A DNA stretch of 64,000 nucleotides from assembly GCA_947034895.1 (NCBI GenBank), contig OX344763.1:70079093-70143092 (forward strand), read 5' to 3'. The notes under the pieces are model-generated. The model saw nothing but the letters and a program-made list of their open reading frames with translations. It did not search any database and was not told where the DNA came from. Position numbers and translations under genes: made by a program. Source of the stretch: Rhytidiadelphus loreus. Its lineage: Eukaryota; Streptophyta; Bryopsida; Hypnales; Hylocomiaceae. Shown in pieces: positions 1 to 10,358 of this stretch; the first letter of the stretch is position 1; every line of letters starts with the position of its first letter.

Positions 1-508
1 ACCTCTTCATCTTTTATTTAAAACTTCAAATTATGCTTCTTTAGCCATTTTATTAATTATTGTTGCAACTTATTAGATTTGACATGCAAAAAGAGGATTC
101 CCTCCCTAACATCACTTTTGCAATTTCAATAAAAAAATAATCAAACATAAGAAATTTACCATCCATAATTCTTATGGTTGTGTTTTATTTTCCAATGCAA
201 TCTCTATTATGTTTAGTTTGAATTTTTATGGTGAATCCATTATAAAATTAGATCCAACTATGAAGAATGTGGGATTCTTGATTAATGTAGACCACTTTTG
301 GAGAGCTCCAAAAGAAGGGGTTTGGGAATTGAGGGGTAAATACCTTTTATTCATTTATGGTGAAGTGTGATTGACACATTATGAATTGCGTGGGAGAACA
401 AAACTCAATATAATCAATTATGCATTGCAATATACAATGCATAGGATGGGTGTAGGAAGATGGTTGTTCAAATATCCCATAAAGATTGGGTGTGACAGCA
501 TGAGCTTC
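1..508. other. AT-rich DNA, no gene seen
   Basis: No coding region, RNA gene or clear repeat is visible. Short open frames here start at non-ATG codons or are interrupted and show no recognisable protein pattern. Confidence 0.5.
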
Positions 509-604
509 CATATAACTTTCATCATATGCTTCATCAAGCACATATAACCTTCATCATGTGCTTCATCAAGCACATATAACTTTCATCATGTGCTTCATCA
601 AGCA
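509..604. repeat. 32-bp tandem repeat, three copies
   Basis: Three adjacent copies of a 32-bp unit of the form CATATAACYTTCATCATRTG followed by CTTCATCAAGCA. The copies differ at only one or two positions, so the duplication is recent. It lies in otherwise low-copy AT-rich DNA. Confidence 0.85.
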
Positions 605-1228
605 CCGTGAAAGTGCAGCTGGGAACTAATTGTTACAATTAATTGTCATAGCTATTTCCCTGCTGTTTTCATGGTTTTGTTCAAATTTTATTTATGTGTA
701 CATTCATAGGTACCCAAACATTAAAACTTGTTTCATATTCATTAAAAGTGTAGCCATCATATTTACAAACAAAGGGATTAAATCAAGGGCATACATTTGT
801 ACATTTTCAATATTTGGGGATTTCAAACTTGTGAACCAAGAATAATGGAGCACAACATTTATGGGTATATATTTTATTGGGGGGATCACATTTATGGGTA
901 TATATTTTGGGGGGGGGATCACAAATGTAAACCATTAAAGTATTGGGCCCTAACCAATTAAACATTCATATACCATGGACTATTTAGCAAAATATGATCA
1001 TCCATCTGAGATAAACAATCCATGCATTGTTTAGCAAAATCATAGTATAGAAATGTAAAATGAAGTTATTTGTCAAGCACATTGCTATTTCACATGTCTA
1101 GCATGACTTTAGTACTATTATCTTCATAAATAACTTATTTCTTTCTATGATCCCACTTCAAAAATCAAAATAGGTACTTATGCCATGGTACAAGGCTGTC
1201 ATTTGATGCACCACAACAATGTCTCCAG
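605..1228. other. Low-complexity intergenic DNA with a short tandem duplication
   Basis: A unit containing ACATTTATGGGTATATATTT followed by a run of G occurs twice at about 852-922. The rest is AT-rich DNA in which no gene or element is recognised. Confidence 0.5.
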
Positions 1229-2043
1229 TCACGAACAATTTGCCCGTGGCACAAGGTTGTCCAAGTTTGCCCACGCTTGGTTTAACCTATTATTGGTCCG
1301 CTCAAAGATATCCGTGGTGTTGATTTGAATGCTCAGAGATTGTGTAAATGCGCGTTCTATCCCGTGCTCATCATCCTAAGGTGGAATTGTCATTAGTACA
1401 TATGATATTCACAGAATGGGGTAAAAACAATATTAACGTAGCAGGTATATTTACTCGTGTTGTGGTATCCACACATTGCACTAACCTTAATGAGTTGTAA
1501 CAACAAGCATCCATTCTCAGACTCGGAAAGTTTCTCGACATCCTCAAATTCTTCTAATAAAGCCCTACATCTCCCAACCCCCCATATCAATGAATATTAA
1601 AACATAACAACTAAATATGGGTATTTTTAGCATATAATCTTATAATACAAGTTTTGTACTAGAACAACCGAACCTGAGGTTTGTGCAATCTTTTCCTTGC
1701 CGAACCCACACATATTCTTCCATCATGGCCCACCCCTCCCTAATGGCCTCATCAAATTTGGCTCCCCAAACAATATCGCGTGTGTTTTGTATCAAACACA
1801 TCACTCATCCTGCAGCAAATAAGCACTAATAGTGAGATGAAATGTCCACCACCAACTATCCAAATAGAATTGTTCATTAATACATGTTCATTTCATTATT
1901 CAAGGATTCAAATCACCTATACAAAATGTAGGGCAATATTTTACTTACCCATTTTGCTGGCTTGGAAATGGCCTTTGGACTCATTGCACTGGCCATAATG
2001 AGCAAAGCAATACAATTTGTAGCCTTTCCAAAAGTCCTTAATC
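1229..2043 (-). CDS. Candidate spliced gene (3' exons), function unknown
   Basis: Four minus-strand blocks can be joined with GT-AG introns and matching phases: 2043-1949 (donor GTAAGT), 1803-1674, 1570-1486 and 1375-1229, ending in TGA. The joined product is about 150 residues and contains DFWKGYKLYCFAHYGQC, then IQNTRDIVWGAKFDEAIREG, then RALLEEFEDVEKLSESENG, then an exon rich in Asn, Thr and Gln. The third boundary gives phase 2 to 1 and the last gives phase 0, which chance rarely produces four times. The 5' end is missing. An open stretch at about 2235-2160 (NLASAKRKSELF) could be an earlier exon, but its phase does not fit well. I do not recognise the family. It could be a host gene fragment or part of a transposon protein. 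Confidence 0.45.
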
Positions 2044-2749
2044 CTATTTCAAAGATCACAAATCAATTCCAATAGAATAGTCATTGTCATGGTGATTCTC
2101 CCACCTATTAAAAAGATATTCTCTACAATACAAGTGGACGACAATAAGGAAGGCAAAGGCAAACTAAACAAATTTTCACCGGAAATATTCATGGTCGAGA
2201 ATAATTCTGACTTCCTCTTAGCACTTGCTAAATTGGACACCTGCCATTAAGCCTGTAAGAAGCCAAATAACTAATCATTAGCAATGCAAGAAGATTCAAT
2301 TTGAATAAGCTACATAACAATTGAGGCCCCCCTACGTTACTATAGTACCCAAAAATGAAAGAAAATCAATGAAGAACCAAACGAATCATTTTCATTTGAA
2401 TTGCTAATTGTTTTAAATGTAAATTTAGTGTACACTTTTTAGGTGGCTTTACACCCATTTGTATATGCATCCTTATTATTCAACTACTTTGCCACAATGA
2501 ATGCAATTGCCGTTTCAAGGCCCTCTACATCAAATGGCTTTGATATTCTCACTATCCTAAACTAATGGAAAAGATTTTGGGTTCATTGAAGTATACAAGA
2601 AGTGTCTGCTGGATTATTGGCTGTTTGTTGGAAACCAAAAAAACCACTAGACCTCCACAACATTGGGCCCACATTCAGCCACTACAAGGCAGGTGAACTA
2701 CAAGGCGCAGTTATGAAAATTATGGACCACAAGCTGGAACAACCCATGA
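2044..2749. other. Intergenic DNA, possible upstream exon
   Basis: Contains the possible additional minus-strand exon near 2235-2160 mentioned for the neighbouring exon chain. Otherwise only AT-rich DNA is seen, up to the start of the GC-rich array. Confidence 0.35.
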
Positions 2750-3246
2750 AATACCCGCGTTCGCCAGGGGCGCATGCGCTAACCCTAAAAAAGGATACTA
2801 GGGCAACTGAGCTTGGGACGACTGTGCGTGGGGCGACTGCGGGTCCGGTCCAAGGATCCCTCGCGTGGGGTGAACTCGGGTTAGGGCGAACTCAGGTTAG
2901 GGCGAACTCGGATCAGGGCGACCTCAGGTCCTCGAGGGGAAAACACATTTCAACCCCCCCCTCCATCAGGGCGACTGCGGGTCAAGGAGGAAATGCAAAC
3001 TCCTTGACCCGTAGTCGCCCGCTACGCGCAGTCGCCCACATGGAGGGGGAGAAAGACACCAAATAATTTTCCTCCCTCAATCAAGGCGATTGCGGGTCAA
3101 GGTGGGAGACACCAAACGATTTGAAAATGCAATCTCCCCCCTTCCATCAGGGCGACTACGCGTAGGGGCGACTGCGGGTCCCCAATTCACTTCCAGAATC
3201 ATACCTGGGATTCTAGGGCGACCGCACTTGGGGCGACTACGGGTAT
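2750..3246. repeat. GC-rich array A of the GGGCGACTGCGGGTC motif
   Basis: The motif GGGCGACTGCGGGTC and variants (GGGCGAACTCGGGTT, GGGGCGACTGTGCGTG, GGGCGACTACGCGTAG) recur every 15-40 bp, mostly in forward orientation. Reverse copies (GACCCGTAGTCGCCC, CGCGCAGTCGCCC) lie near 3005-3040. Open frames across this stretch are only the translated repeat. The array ends directly at the 217-bp tandem repeat. No open unit follows it, unlike arrays B, C and D, so it may be the remnant of a fourth unit. Confidence 0.85.
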
Positions 3247-4080
3247 GGGCATGTTTCACGAGATGGATTTTTGTGGGACCCCTCCTACCATATTGTTTAT
3301 AATTCCCTTTAATCATATGTTACTTCCTCCATTTTCTTTACAAATTCAATAACCCAAAAAAATCCTAGGTTTTGCATTAGCTCTCCAACACTCCTTTTGT
3401 AAGAAGTTCCAAATGAAAGTTTTATGTACGTTCAAATAGTGGGGAGGTGTAATTAGATTTATTTGGGCATGTTTCACGAGATGGTGTTTTTTGGGACCCC
3501 TCTCCCATATTGTTTATAATTCCCTTTAATCATATGTTACTTCCTCCATTTTCTTTACAAATTCAACAAGACAAACAAATCCTAGGTTTTGCATTAGCTC
3601 TCCAACACTCCTTTTGCAAGAAGTTCCAAATGAAAGTTTTATGTACGTTCAAATAGTGGGGAGGTGTAATTAGATTTATTTGGGCATGTTTCACGAGATG
3701 GTGTTTTTTGGGACCCCTCTCCCATATTGTTTATAATTCCCTTTAATCATATGTTACTTCCTCCATTTTCTTTACAAATTCAACAAGACAAAAAAATTCT
3801 AGATTTTGCATTAGCTCTTCAACACTCCTTTTGCAAGAAGTTCCAAATGAAAGTTTTATGTACGTTCAAATAGTGGGGAGGTGTAATTAGATTTATTTGG
3901 GCATGTTTCACAAGATGGTGTTTTTTGGGACCCCTCTCCCATATTGTTTATAATTCCCTTTGATCATATGTTGCTTTCTCCTTTTTTTTTACAAATTCAA
4001 CAAGACCAAAAAGACATGATTTTGCTTTAGGTCTAAAACACTACATCTCGTGTAGGATGTGCAAGTATTTTATGTAGGTT
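3247..4080. repeat. 217-bp tandem repeat, about 3.7 copies
   Basis: Units begin with GGGCATGTTTCACRAGATGG at 3247, 3465, 3682 and 3899, so the period is 217-218 bp. Each contains CATATTGTTTATAATTCCCT, a CCTAGGTTTTGC block and AAATAGTGGGGAGGTGTAAT. The middle copies are nearly identical. The fourth decays after about 3990. No coding potential is seen. Confidence 0.92.
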
Positions 4081-4126
4081 TAATGATTTGATTCTAGATA
4101 AATGTTTTATTATTGTTTTCCAAGGT

Positions 4127-4153
4127 CTAGGGTCTAGGGTTTAGGGTTTGGGA
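4127..4153. repeat. Short interstitial telomere-like tract
   Basis: The tract GGTCTAGGGTCTAGGGTTTA followed by GGGTTTGGG resembles the plant telomere repeat TTTAGGG but is only about four units long and degenerate. It is too short to mark a former chromosome end. Confidence 0.5.
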
Positions 4154-4319
4154 ACCCCTTTACATTGTGAGAATAATTCTTCCATTGCCTTGCCATGTCT
4201 TTGATATGAACTGACGCCTAACATTTATTACCAATTTAGTAAGTGAGATAAGGAAAAATCAATTAGAATCTCCTCCAGATGCTAATTAGTATTGGGTCTG
4301 TTCTTTGAAATGGTTGTTG

Positions 4320-4830
4320 ATTTAAAGCGACCTCGGGTCAGGGGTGACCGCGGGTCATTGAGGAAGAGAGAAACACATTTGAATCAAGGCGACTGCACGT
4401 AGGAAGCGATTGCGAGTCAAAGAGGGAAGCACCAATTTTTGGGAAAATGCAAACTCAATCTCCAATAGGGCGACTGCGCGTAAAGGGCGACTGTGGGTCC
4501 TAGAGGAAGACACCAATTTGGCGGAAAATGCTCAATGAGGGCGACTGCGTGTAGGGGGGCGACTGCGGGTCAAGGAGACTTCTTTGTGGGCGACCGCGCG
4601 TGCAAGTTTTGGGATGGTTTAGTTGGTACCCGCGGTCACCCACGATCCGCAATCGCCCTTGATGCGCATTCGCCAATTTCCGCCCTCTAGAAATGCGCAG
4701 TCGCCCATTCCCGCTGTTTTCAGACCCGCAGTCGCCCCTTTTCTGACCCGCAGTGGCCCCCTTCCGACCCGCAGTCACCCAAACGCACGCGCCCTGAGGC
4801 GACTTCAAGTACTTAAGCGTTAGCCCCACT
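4320..4830. repeat. GC-rich array B, inverted halves, upstream of the kinase unit
   Basis: About eight forward copies of GGGCGACTGCGGGTC-like sequence at 4328-4605 are followed by about seven reverse-complement copies (GACCCGCAGTCGCCC) at 4625-4785. The two halves could fold into a long, imperfect GC-rich hairpin if transcribed. The array ends about 160 bp before the ATG of the kinase-like unit. Confidence 0.85.
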
Positions 4831-4856
4831 TCTGATTCTCACCTTACTCTAGCCTT

Positions 4857-4937
4857 GCGCATTGTCTTTCACCTACCTTTAGGTGGCTGGATGCGTGCCC
4901 GTGGGCTAGGGTCTCAATTGGAGGAGGAATTTTAGCC
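4857..4937 (+). promoter_or_regulatory. Leader block shared with the other two units
   Basis: GCGCATTGTCTTTCACCTAC and, further on, GGCTGGATGCGTG (4885-4897) match the equivalent block at 8610-8690. The core GGCTGNATGCGTG also occurs before the RING unit. It lies between the GC-rich array and the ATG, where a promoter or 5' leader is expected. No clear TATA box is seen here. The regulatory role is inferred from position and conservation only. Confidence 0.4.
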
Positions 4938-4989
4938 TTTTCAATCTACGAATTTTGAACTACGGTTTTGAATTATTGTGAAGTACAAC

Positions 4990-6589
4990 ATGGCTTTTCC
5001 ACATGAAGGCAACACTACAAGGAGAAAGTCTTTATGGGATCTGGACCTCGATGATCTAATTTTTTTCGAGGTTCCGATAGCTGTAAATGAAAACGAAGAA
5101 GGAAGGAGTCAAGAGCGACGGAAGGGCAAGAAGCAGAAGTCAGCACATGACAAGGACTCCAACTATCCTCCCCCAAGTTATACCTGATATGCATACGAAG
5201 CGTGTCTCCAATGGTACGCAGGGAAAAGTGTACAATTCTTGGAGGCAAGCTATTTGAGGTGTCCTACAACTAGTAGTGTGGCCTTGCCAAACGATTTACA
5301 GGCACGGATTTTAACCAAACTAAAGGGATCCGATGATTTCGCAGACATTGACTTGACGTATTCTTCGAGACTATTTGAATGGCTTGATAACACAGTGAAA
5401 GCGGTGATGTTCAATACCAAGAAATTGATGGAGGAACATCGACCATTACTTCCAATAGTAGAGGAATCAGAAGACCTCAAGGCATTCCGCCAAAAGATGG
5501 AGTGGTGGTCCAACGCAGTGAAGAAATTGGCAAGAGGCTCAGCAAGGGGTTTTAAAAGGAAAAATGCAGCGGTGCATGCAGCATTTGCACGAGATGGTGG
5601 ATTGTGTATCACGTGGATCCCCGATACGGCGAAAGTGGTGCCCCTTAGTGCTTTTGAACGTGAAGGGTGGTATGCAAAAGTGCGTAAGGTACGCATTGAA
5701 GGAATGGATACAATTCCAAGCTACATCGCTTTTGCTGGGAATCTATCCAAGGCAATAAACCCGCGCGAGGGGAGAGCGCAACGATCCATGGAGGCCCTTG
5801 CATGCCCCTTGAACCACCTTGGCATCATTAAGTTTTTTGCCATTCATTCTCGTACAAATGAAGCGTACACTTTGTGGTGGAATGGGGGCCATTTGAATGA
5901 GTTGAGGCATTTAGATCGTTTTATATCACCAACCATTGACTGGCATGAAATGCAAAAAACCACAAGACTTCCTGAAGAGAAACAAAAAGAACTTGGTCTT
6001 TTCCGAAGGCACAAGGCAAAGTTGGCATGGGCTTTAGTATATGTGACAAATCTCATGCACAAGTGCCTTGTGCTACACAATGACTTGTCTCCCATGAACA
6101 TCATGTTGCATTTTCCGGATTATTCAAACGACATAATCAACATTGGAATTTGTGATTTTGGAATATCAAGTCGTTTTGATGAAAACGCACCTTCACATTT
6201 TGGAAAGCCATCTGAGGCCAAGAGGGATCAATACCGAGAAGGATCAATACCGTTGGTGGGTTGCCCCGGAGTTGTTTTATGCATATGGACCTCCAAATTC
6301 CGATACAAGCATACCGATCATGCAACAACGGTATAAATATACGCAACAGTCAGACTCGTATTCTATTGGGAAGTTGACCGAATGGATGCGAATTAGTGAT
6401 ATGGACGATTGGGACAAGGATTTGTTCAAGAGCCGCGAGGGATCAATGTACTTCGCAATGAAGTTGCGTGAACTTGTGAACACTAACCCAAAGAAGAGAC
6501 CAACGTGTATAGAGATCACAAATTCCCTTATGTCTCCACCATGGTCCATGATGCCCCCCGAATTGGTGTTCCGAGACTCACCTTTGTAA
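4990..6589 (+). pseudogene. Protein-kinase-like gene, broken by one stop and a 16-bp duplication
   Basis: Read from the ATG at 4990, one frame continues to about 6240 apart from a TGA at 5185-5187. The C-terminal half has kinase-fold motifs: HNDLSPMN at about residues 363-370 (catalytic-loop Asp and Asn), CDFGIS with the metal-binding Asp near residue 389, and WWVAPELF as the APE motif. The APE part is in another frame, because GGATCAATACCG at 6225-6236 is repeated at 6241-6252. This 16-bp tandem duplication shifts the frame by one. With one copy removed, the reading runs directly into RWWVAPEL and on to TAA at 6587-6589. The glycine loop and the ATP-binding lysine were not recognised. The N-terminus is basic and acidic (NENEEGRSQERRKGKKQK). 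It is probably a decayed member of a multicopy kinase-like family, and any activity is doubtful. Confidence 0.8.
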
Positions 6590-8300
6590 TAGGATAGTCT
6601 AGAGCAAGAGTTTAGTGGTACAAGCAATGAGCTTGGTGGCCAATTATGTGTTGCTTACTTTGTAATATTTTCCTATAATATATGAAGGAATTTTATGCTA
6701 TGCGCATTGTCTTTAGAAAAACAATTACTCAATGGGCTATTTGTCAAATTATATATATTGAATATGGCCTTTTACACATTGTTATGCAAAGTGTAACAAC
6801 TTTTGAATTCAAATGTTCTTGGTCCTTTTTGATTCCGTAGTATATAATGGACGCAAGGAAAATAAGAAAATGAAAATAAATTAGTTGGTAATTGATGTTG
6901 AAGACTTGTATCATTTCTCGAGTAAAACGTGCTAGTATGCAATTGAAATGAATTTTACTTTCATGGTCATTGAATTCAAATAGTTGTGCTTTCAATCCCC
7001 CCCCAAATGTAATTCATACATCATTTACATTCTCTTATTATTTTCACTATTCCCAAAAAATAAAAGCATTTTTTTTTCCTATTTATTCTAATTCAAATAT
7101 AGGAAAAATAAATTTTATACTTTTTTATACTTTTCCTTTTTATTCATATTTTACCTATTTCAAAATAGATGAGAGATGTTTTTATTTATTTATTTAACCT
7201 TTTTTGCTCCCTTCCTATTTTTTCTATTTGGAAAAAAGGAAGTTCATTGACTTCTTGCCACCATTTTGTTTTTTTGGACAATGAAACAGGAGTTGATATT
7301 GCAAAGAAGATATGTAGCCCCATAATCTCTGTCATTTATTAATCACGCAATTCGAGAAAACTTGAATGAATTCAATAATAAATGTAAATCTGGTTTTATC
7401 AAATATATTATTTCTAGTAGCATAATGTTTCCCTACCATATTCTTTTTTTTGGTATATGTCATCCAAATTGATAAAAACACACATTCTTTCATAGATGGT
7501 TGGAGTATGATATAAGTCCAACAATGACTTTCATTTATAGATTTGTATCCGTACAAGAAATTTTGCTATTAGGCATGTAATTTACCAAAATTAGTGTCTG
7601 TAACATAGTATGTAATTTGAGTCTACATCCAAAAATAATTAAATGAACATCTCATGTCAAAACAATTACAAGGACATTATTGTTACAATTGCAATGGTTA
7701 ATAATCATAACATTGGTTATTAACAATTGAATTAGTTATTAACAATAAAATTAGTCATTAACAATGAAATTAATTAATAACAATAAAATTGGTTAACAAC
7801 AACTTCTTTTAAAACAATTGCAAAGATTTAACTTCTGTTCAGATAGTCAATAAGGAATCCATTTGTACCACAATCCACCTCAACCCTAGTGGCTCCCCAA
7901 ATATAGTATAAAGTATAAACTAGTATTCCATAAATTTTGCAACACAAATGGGATTGAGCTCACAATCCGTTTTTTTCCCCTAGCGATTTTGTGCTCAAAA
8001 GCAACAAAAAATTTAGGCCAGCTACAAGCTATAGGAATTTTTTAGGAAAATTTTGGATGAAATTGCCAGAAAAACTTCAAGTTCTAGAAAAATCTTCGAT
8101 GAAATCGCCACAATGTAAATGAAAATAGAATTATAGATACATAGTATCACATTTTCTATCCAGTACGTGGATGAATGTTGAAGCTTGGAGCACCCCCCTA
8201 ACATTTAATATCGCCACTTTCCCAACGCAAGGAAAAATGGAAAAAAAATATCACAATCTATAAACATGTACTAAAAAAGAAAAGAAAAGTCCATGCACTA
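6590..8300. other. AT-rich intergenic DNA
   Basis: Homopolymer-rich AT DNA with no convincing open frame. It contains the short tandem repeat at about 7690-7803. A duplicated phrase (AAATCTTCGATGAAATCGCC and a variant) lies near 8045-8110. Confidence 0.6.
7690..7803. repeat. ~21-bp AT-rich minisatellite
   Basis: Five or six degenerate copies of a unit like AATTAGTTATTAACAATGAA in tandem. The copies differ by substitutions and small indels. Confidence 0.7.
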
Positions 8301-8304
8301 ATAG

Positions 8305-8600
8305 ACAGATCCGCGGTCGCCTAGGACCCAAGGTCGCCTTGGACCCGCGGGCGCCTTCGCAAAGTGGACCGGAAGTCATCCTGGACCCGCGGGCGCCCAG
8401 GACCCGCAGTCGCCCAGGACCCACGGTCGCGTTGGAGCACCTGTCCAGACCCGCACTCGCCCCACTTTAGGACCCGCGGTCGCCCTTGTGCACTTCCAGT
8501 GACCTGCACTCGCTCCACTTCTGGACCCGCACGCGCCCCAAGGGCGACCTCGGGTACATCAGCATTCTCCTCCACCCGCAGTCGCCACCTTCATTTTCCC
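8305..8600. repeat. GC-rich array C upstream of the coiled-coil unit
   Basis: Mostly reverse-orientation copies of the motif (GACCCGCGGTCGCC, GACCCGCAGTCGCCC, GACCCGCACTCGCCC) packed every 15-35 bp, with one forward copy (GGGCGACCTCGGGTAC) near 8541. Open frames on both strands here are repeat translations and not genes. Confidence 0.85.
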
Positions 8601-8609
8601 TGGCATTCT

Positions 8610-8690
8610 GCGCACTGCCTTTCACCTGCTGACGTGGCTGAATGCGTGCACAAAAGCTAGGGGTTTAAGTTGTGAGGGGGATTTTTGTCC
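8610..8690 (+). promoter_or_regulatory. Leader block shared with the kinase and RING units
   Basis: GCGCACTGCCTTTCACCTGC, then GGCTGAATGCGTG (8636-8648), then a variant of AGCTAGGGTTTAAG. The order matches 4857-4937. It lies about 255 bp before the first in-frame ATG of the next unit. Confidence 0.4.
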
Positions 8691-8903
8691 CTTTGCACGG
8701 CTCATTTTATACGCACTTGGATGACATAGGGTGTTTTCCAAGAACATTGTATTTTTGTAAATGTTAAATGTGATAGGATTACATTTAGCATTTCTTACAC
8801 CTACGGTTTAGGCTTGCAACCCTAAACCGCATAATTCTTAGTTGGCTATTTTTGAGACAAAGTGATTGTTATAGAGGGTGAGGACTCTCAACCGCCACAT
8901 GGT

Positions 8904-10358
8904 ATGTCAAGATACCCACTTCGGCTCACCAAAAAGGCGGTTCGTGACAAGGATCGTAAAAGGAGCGGCAAACCTTGCAAGAAGCGGGTACCCATCTTGT
9001 TGCATCCAAAGATGAAGGCTTTTTTGGGATGGGAAGCAGAACCAGAGCCTTGGACATATGAAACTGTAAACAAATATGTGGATTGGTGCCACATCAACAA
9101 GTTGTTCCCGTTTTGGCGACACCCTTTGCACGTGAAGTCTAATAAGGCAAATTTGACTTACTGCAAGAGTATTGTCTTCCAGCGAAGGTGTTTGGAAGTA
9201 TGGCAGCAACTCTATTTGGAATCCCAGCCTTATCGAAATGACAACTTCTCTTTCTATCTTGTGCAAATGGTGTACGTTGAAGTTCAATTGAAGAAAAAGG
9301 TAGATTGGACAATCTTGAAGGAGCTTCCTATCGATGACCGCCCGGACACACCAATAGTGCTGGATGAAGGACTTCTTCAAGCAAATCAGAAGCTTTTAGA
9401 GGCGAAGCCTGGCAAGTTGGCAGTTGGTGATGGCCAAGTTCAATGGTCTTCAACTTCTAGCTCACATGAGCACACTCACGAATATGATGGATATTCTTTT
9501 GAGAGTGACGGCGAAGACATTGGCAAAGAAAAATAAGAGGCGGCCGAGGACGTTCAAGTTGACAAGAAGGGAAAGAGGAAGCTTGAGGAGTCGCAGTCAT
9601 TGTCCAAGATTAGAAAAGAAGGCTTAGATGTTCATGTACCGATGAATGTAGACCGTTCTAGTGCAGACATTGGGTCTAGCGGAAGCAGTGACAATGGTTT
9701 GGAAGACAATTTGGAGATGTTGGGCACTAAGATCGAAAGTGCACAAGCAGCTTTGACTTCAACAGTAGCGGATCTTATGAATTTGAAAGAGAAGGTACAA
9801 CATCTTCTAGTGAATCCAACTGTTGTGGATGGGTTGAAGAAGGAATTAGAGGCGACTGAAAACGCCATTGCTGAAAATGAGAAGATTTACTCTAAGTTAA
9901 ACAAAAGTAGAGTAAATTATTTCAAGAAGATCGAAGAGGGGCGTGTACACATTTCCGATGATTTAGCGGTGCTTCAAAATAAACTTGATCTTTTGCAACG
10001 TGATAAATGGTCCCATCAAAGCGAAAGGAGAAGCTTGAATCTTCAAATACGTGAGCTAGAGATGGAATATTATGATGATGCCTTAAAAGAAGCCAAAAAA
10101 GAGGGCATCTTGGCTTTAGCTCCAGATTATGGTAGCAATACAGAAGAAAGAGCAACGCTTTTTTATTTGGTGAAGCTACTGGAGAAGAAACAAGAGTTGT
10201 TGCTCGAGGGCATATTGGACTTGGAGTGCCACATCCGTTTTTTTAAGGAATGGCGCAAGTGGAATGTGAAAGCCATAGATGCCACCCGTGCGGAACTTCA
10301 AAGAATGGGACCGGAGCCCAAAGAAAGTGACTTTGTGAATAGTGGAAAAAGTACTTAG
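8904..10358 (+). pseudogene. Coiled-coil protein of the WCHI/RRCLE family, one in-frame stop
   Basis: One frame of 485 codons from ATG 8904 to TAG 10358 is interrupted only by TAA at 9534-9536. The first ~130 residues form a domain also found in the RING unit at 14558-12033: EPEPW, then VDWCHI, then LFPFWRH, then NKANLTYC, then RRCLEVWQQLY, then KKVDWTILKE. After an acidic, Ser-rich linker come about 200 residues of heptad-like coiled coil rich in Leu, Lys and Glu (DLMNLKEKVQHLL, LAVLQNKLDLLQRDK, LLEKKQELLLEG). No catalytic motif is seen. The gene follows array C and the shared leader block. The family function is unknown. The stop may be a CAA to TAA change. It is a pseudogene unless the stop is read through. 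Confidence 0.75.

Noticed and set aside
2602..3066. 154-codon open frame on the plus strand
   Set aside because: It begins at a non-ATG codon (GTG) and its latter half is translated GGGCGACTGCGGGTC repeat. The reverse strand is also open for the same reason.
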